Assembly (NCBI GenBank): GCA_030035585.1
Contig: CM057472.1
Coordinates: forward strand, 92,811,601 to 92,875,600
Reading direction: 5' to 3'
Length of the DNA stretch: 64,000 nt
From: Dugong dugon
Taxonomy: Eukaryota; Chordata; Mammalia; Sirenia; Dugongidae
Part shown: piece after piece, positions 60,731-64,000 of the stretch
Layout: each line of letters begins with the position of its first letter
Position numbering within the stretch: the first letter of the stretch is position 1
Notes under the pieces: model-generated
Seen by the model: only the letters and a program-made list of their open reading frames with translations
Databases searched by the model: none
What the model was told of the DNA's origin: nothing
Position numbers and translations under genes: made by a program

Positions 60731-61369
60731 ACTAAATAGGCAATAGATAAGTGGTATCCTGGGTGAAGGGTGAGACAGTACACAATACAGGGGAAACTAG
60801 CACAACTTGGACAAGGAAAGGTCATGGAAGCCCCATAGACGCATCCAAACTCCCTGAGGGACTGAATTGCTGGGCAGAGGGCTGTGGGGACCGTGGTCTT
60901 GGGGAACATCTAGCTCAACTGGCATAACACAGTTTATAAAGACAATGCTGTACATTCTACCTTGGTGAGTAGTGTCTGGAGTCTTAAAAGCCTGTGAGCG
61001 GCCATCTAAGATACTCCACTGGTCTCATCCCTTCAGGAGCAAGGGAGAATGAAGAGAACAGGATACAAGGAAAAGATTAGTCCGAAGGACTAATTGTCCA
61101 CAGCTACCAAGGCCTCCACAGGACTGAGTCCAGTACAGCTAGATGTTGCCTGGCTACCACCACTGACTGCTTTGACCAGGATCACAACAGAGGGTTTTGG
61201 ACAGAGCTGGAGAAGGATGTAGAACATAATTCTAACTCACACAAAAAAGACCAGATCTACTGGACTAAAGGAGACTGGAGAAACCTTGAGAGTATGGCCC
61301 CCAGACACTCTTTTAGCTCCGTGGTGAAGTTATCTCCAGGGTTAACCATTCAGCCTGGGAGTGGACTGC

Positions 61370-61849
61370 CCCGTAAAACCAAATGAGTCTAATGAGGTAC
61401 AGTAGTAGTCCAGCGACGAGGGCCAGAAGGCAGAAGGGAACAAGGAAGCTGGTGATAGGGAACCCAAGTTTGAGTAAGGTTATTGTTGATGTGTTGTGAG
61501 ATTATTAGCCATTGTCATAGGACAACATTTGTAGTAACTGTTAAATGAGAAACTGTTTTGTTCTGTAAGCCTTCATCTTAAGTGGGAATAGAAGCACAAT
61601 TGGAAGAGTGTAGTCAATATCACTGAACTGTGCATGTAGAAATTTTTGAAATGGTGTATCTTTCGCTATGTATATTTTCACCAAAAAAAAAAAAAAAAGG
61701 TTGAGAAGTTAGAGGGTTGACATGTTGTGGGGTTGTTAACCAATGTCATAAAACAATATGTGGACTAGTGTTTCATGAGAAACTATTTTTTCTGTAAGCC
61801 TTCACCTGAAGTACAAAAAATAAAATAAAATAAAAATAATAAAAAAAAT
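61370..61849 (+). other. Composite L1 3' end: two modules and internal poly(A)
   Basis: Module 1 (to ~61585) ends at 'ctgtaagccttcatcttaag'. It is followed by an unrelated ~110-bp segment resembling another L1 3' end ('atcactgaactgtgcatgta', 'gctatgtatattttcaccaa') and an A run (61681-61698). Module 2 (61699-61820) repeats the standard end ('ggttgagaagttagagggtt', 'ctgtaagccttcacctgaag') and finishes in (AAAAT)n-like sequence. Module 2 resembles the 3' end of the L1 at 37.5 kb more than module 1 does. Confidence 0.88.
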
Positions 61850-62065
61850 ACTTTCAAAAGGCTTGACATAATTTAGATTTCTAGAACACTTCACTTGTGA
61901 ACTACAGAATATACCACTAGTCATGTTCCTTATTTTAAAAATTTCTATAATGTTATCATTAGGATAACAGTTGGTATTGGTATAAATGACAATAATTGTA
62001 TATAGAATCCAGAAATAGACCATGCATAAAGTCAACTGACTTTTTATGAAGTTTCATTCTAAATT
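61850..62065 (+). mobile_element. Ancient L1 ORF2 relic, right part
   Basis: After the TSD, 'gatttctagaacacttcact' and 'aactacagaatata' resemble the L1 endonuclease segment after the one at 53.4 kb. 'tagaatccagaaatagacca' and 'tgcataaagtcaactgactt' then resemble a later ORF2 segment, so part is deleted. It appears continuous with 52960-53474 across the young L1. Confidence 0.62.
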
Positions 62066-62889
62066 TGATTCATAAGAAAAAAATGTACAAATTTGTCAAA
62101 ACATTTTTTAAAAGAGACTAAAGAACAGTCATTTGATTCATCTTATCTAAAAAAAATCTTATATTAATACTGTGATATTGTTTTTCTGATAGATAAATCA
62201 TTCAGTTGAACAGATTCTGACTTAAAAAACAAAAAAGAAATGAGCACATGAAAATACAATGTATAATGTCAGTCGCATTTCATAGCACCGAGGAAACAAA
62301 TTACTCAAAAAATGATTTTGTCAATGAAGCATTCATCAGTTAGATTCCATTCTCAGTTGTAAACAAAATCTTCGTGATTTAAGCTGCTAAAAATGGGTAA
62401 TTTTAAAAAAATAAAACAAGAATAACATTAAAAAATTTTAATATTCACCAGTTAAGTTTTGAAGTTTTTGTTTTCATACATGGTAGCCACCAGTGGATAT
62501 TATTAGTTGTTTTTAATTTATATGTTATTTTTAAATAATTTATTGGTTTTAACATAATTTATTGATTTTATATAACACTGGGCTAGTATAAGACATTTAA
62601 AAATTACCAAAAAGGATAATGACATAGTTAAACATCATGAAGCACTAAACCAGCCAGTAACAAAATAAAATGTTGACAGTGATTACTTACCCTTGACAAG
62701 ATAATACACAGGTATAAATATAAATATATAAGCATACACATATATGAAGAGAATGTTTATTCTGATTATGTTACTTGATATTGAACTTTTATCCAAGTTG
62801 TTAAATATTCCACATATGATGTTTTATGGCAGCATAGTTTTCCACTTAGCCCTATAATATACTAAAATTTTTGCTATAATGAAAATAGC
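62066..62889. other. Unique non-coding stretch
   Basis: AT-rich; no gene or clear repeat recognised. Confidence 0.5.
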
Positions 62890-63530
62890 AAGGGGCTCTG
62901 GTAGCTCATTGGTTAAGCACTCGGCTGCGAACCAAAAGATCAGCAGTTTAAGCCATCAGCGGCAATTTAGGAAAAAAGACCTGGCCGTCTGCTCTTGTAA
63001 AGATTGCTGTGGTTGTTTGGTGCTGTCCAGTCAGCTCTGACTCATAGAGACCTTATGTACAACAGAAAGAAACACTGCCCGGTCCTGTGCCATTCTCACA
63101 ATGGTTGTTATGTTTGAGCTCATTTTGCATCCACTGTGTCAATCTATCTCATCCAGGGTCTTCCTCTTTTTTGCTGACCTTCTATCAAGCATGATATCCT
63201 TCTCCAGGGACTTATCCCTCCTGATAACGTGTCCAAAGTACACAAGAGCACGTCTCACCATCCTCTCTTCCAAGGAGCACTCAGGCTGTATTTCTTCCAA
63301 GACAGGCTTTGTTTGTTCTTCTGGCAGTCCATGGTATGTTCCAATATTCTTCACCTACATCGTAATTCAAAGGCATCAATTCTTATTCAGTCTTCCTTAC
63401 TCATTGTCCAGCTTTTGCATGCATACCTGTAAAGATTACAGCCCAAGAAACCCTATGGGGCAGTTCTGCTCTGTCATATAGGGTAGCTATGCGTCAGAAC
63501 GAACTGGATGGCACCCAAAGATAACAACAC
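62890..63530 (+). mobile_element. Long-type AfroSINE split by an RTE insertion
   Basis: 5' part 62890-63005 ('ggggctctggtagctcattg' to 'ctgctcttgtaaagatt') and 3' part 63438-63530 ('acagcccaagaaaccctatg' to 'ggatggcacccaaagataac') join into one long-subtype AfroSINE when the RTE piece and one duplication copy are removed. Confidence 0.93.
63006..63427 (-). mobile_element. RTE (BovB-like) 3' fragment nested in AfroSINE
   Basis: Minus-strand, 5'-truncated RTE of about 420 bp. The minus frame 63139-63354 gives KPVLEEIQPECSLEERMVRR and ALVYFGHVIRRDKSLEKDIM, the RTE C-terminal region. TGTAAAGATT at 62996-63005 and 63428-63437 is a perfect 10-bp target-site duplication of the host SINE. Confidence 0.95.
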
Positions 63531-64000
63531 GAATAGAGTAGCAGTCAATATATTTATTTTACTTAATAATAGTTACCAAATAATCATAATAATATTGAGT
63601 AATATCTAATTGTTATATTATTATTATGATCAATATAAGGAATATTAGAATAATAAACAATACAGAATCCTTTTTTTAAACAAATGAATTAGATAATGGT
63701 CAAATCATATACTCATTTTAAATATTTGCACTGTAAATTATCAAATTAATATTTTGGAAGTTTGTTTCAATTTATAGTCCCACTAGGTGGATGTATTGTC
63801 CAATAATGAATAAGGATTTTTTATTGTGTCTAAATTTTGTGAATTATCTCGTTGTCTCTTCCACAAATTTTTTTGCTACTTTTTCCTTTGTCTTACTCCT
63901 TCTTCTTTCTTCATATAAGTACATGTACATGTAGATATAGTTAACTTGCATTTCATTATATTTTTTGTACAATTTTTTTTCTCATTTTCCTTTTTTTTTT
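63531..64000. other. Unique non-coding stretch to the window end
   Basis: AT-rich; no gene recognised. It ends in T-rich sequence. Confidence 0.5.

Larger units (their letters stand above)
53475..61849 (+). mobile_element. Full-length L1 (LINE-1), broken ORFs, double 3' end
   Basis: About 8.4 kb L1 in plus orientation, with a 5' UTR (53475-55404), ORF1 (55405-56451), a long inter-ORF gap (about 400 bp), ORF2 (56855-60651) and a 3' UTR with two 3'-end modules. ACTTTCAAAA at 53465-53474 and 61850-61859 is a perfect 10-bp target-site duplication, so the whole composite moved as one. The leader starts 'ggagttctggcaaaatggtg', similar in layout to the YY1-containing start of primate L1. Both ORFs are disrupted, so the copy is inactive, but it has all parts and is younger than its surroundings. 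Confidence 0.96.

Overview
The window is AT-rich, non-coding genomic DNA from a placental mammal, and its repeats identify the lineage. It carries at least sixteen tRNA-derived SINEs of the AfroSINE type, several 3' pieces of a BovB-like RTE LINE whose 3' tail resembles the SINE tail, and an L1 family with long pyrimidine-rich 5' leaders. AfroSINEs are known only from Afrotheria (elephants, hyraxes, sea cows, tenrecs, golden moles and relatives), so an afrotherian, most likely a paenungulate such as an elephant, is inferred. I find no convincing host exon, tRNA, rRNA, CRISPR array or operon. Nearly every open frame is a transposon remnant or a low-complexity or chance frame.

Layout. 1-15 kb: mostly unique DNA with AfroSINEs, MIR, MER5A and old L1 fragments, a MaLR-like solo LTR (5725-6204) and a purine-rich tract (8160-8465). 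15-23 kb: an RTE relic split by a second solo LTR, a 37-bp block shared with a SINE locus at 22.7 kb, a local duplication (18.5 and 19.6 kb) and a second RTE relic. 23-34 kb: largely unique, with a SINE nested in a SINE at 26.7 kb. 33.8-37.6 kb: an old RTE piece, an ERVL-type LTR, then a 5'-truncated L1 with 17-bp target-site duplications (TSDs). 37.6-51.7 kb: unique DNA, antisense ancient L1 sequence carrying AfroSINEs and a third solo LTR, an RTE inserted beside an LTR end, and ancient L1 3' ends. 53.5-61.85 kb: a full-length L1 of about 8.4 kb with a two-monomer 5' UTR, broken ORF1 and ORF2 and a double 3' end, inserted into an older L1. 62-64 kb: an AfroSINE interrupted by an RTE fragment.

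The elements interact as one mobilisation system. L1 supplies its own endonuclease and reverse transcriptase. By its shared tail the RTE is the likely partner that mobilised the AfroSINEs, as described for other RTE-SINE pairs. Nested insertions with visible TSDs give relative ages. The most notable observations are the composite 3' end of the full-length L1, its tandem 5' promoter-like monomers, the single orientation of all recognised AfroSINEs, the 37-bp near-identical block beside two much more diverged SINEs, and a local duplication whose two arms show a TG microsatellite before and after expansion. All family names come from recalled consensus sequences, not a database search.
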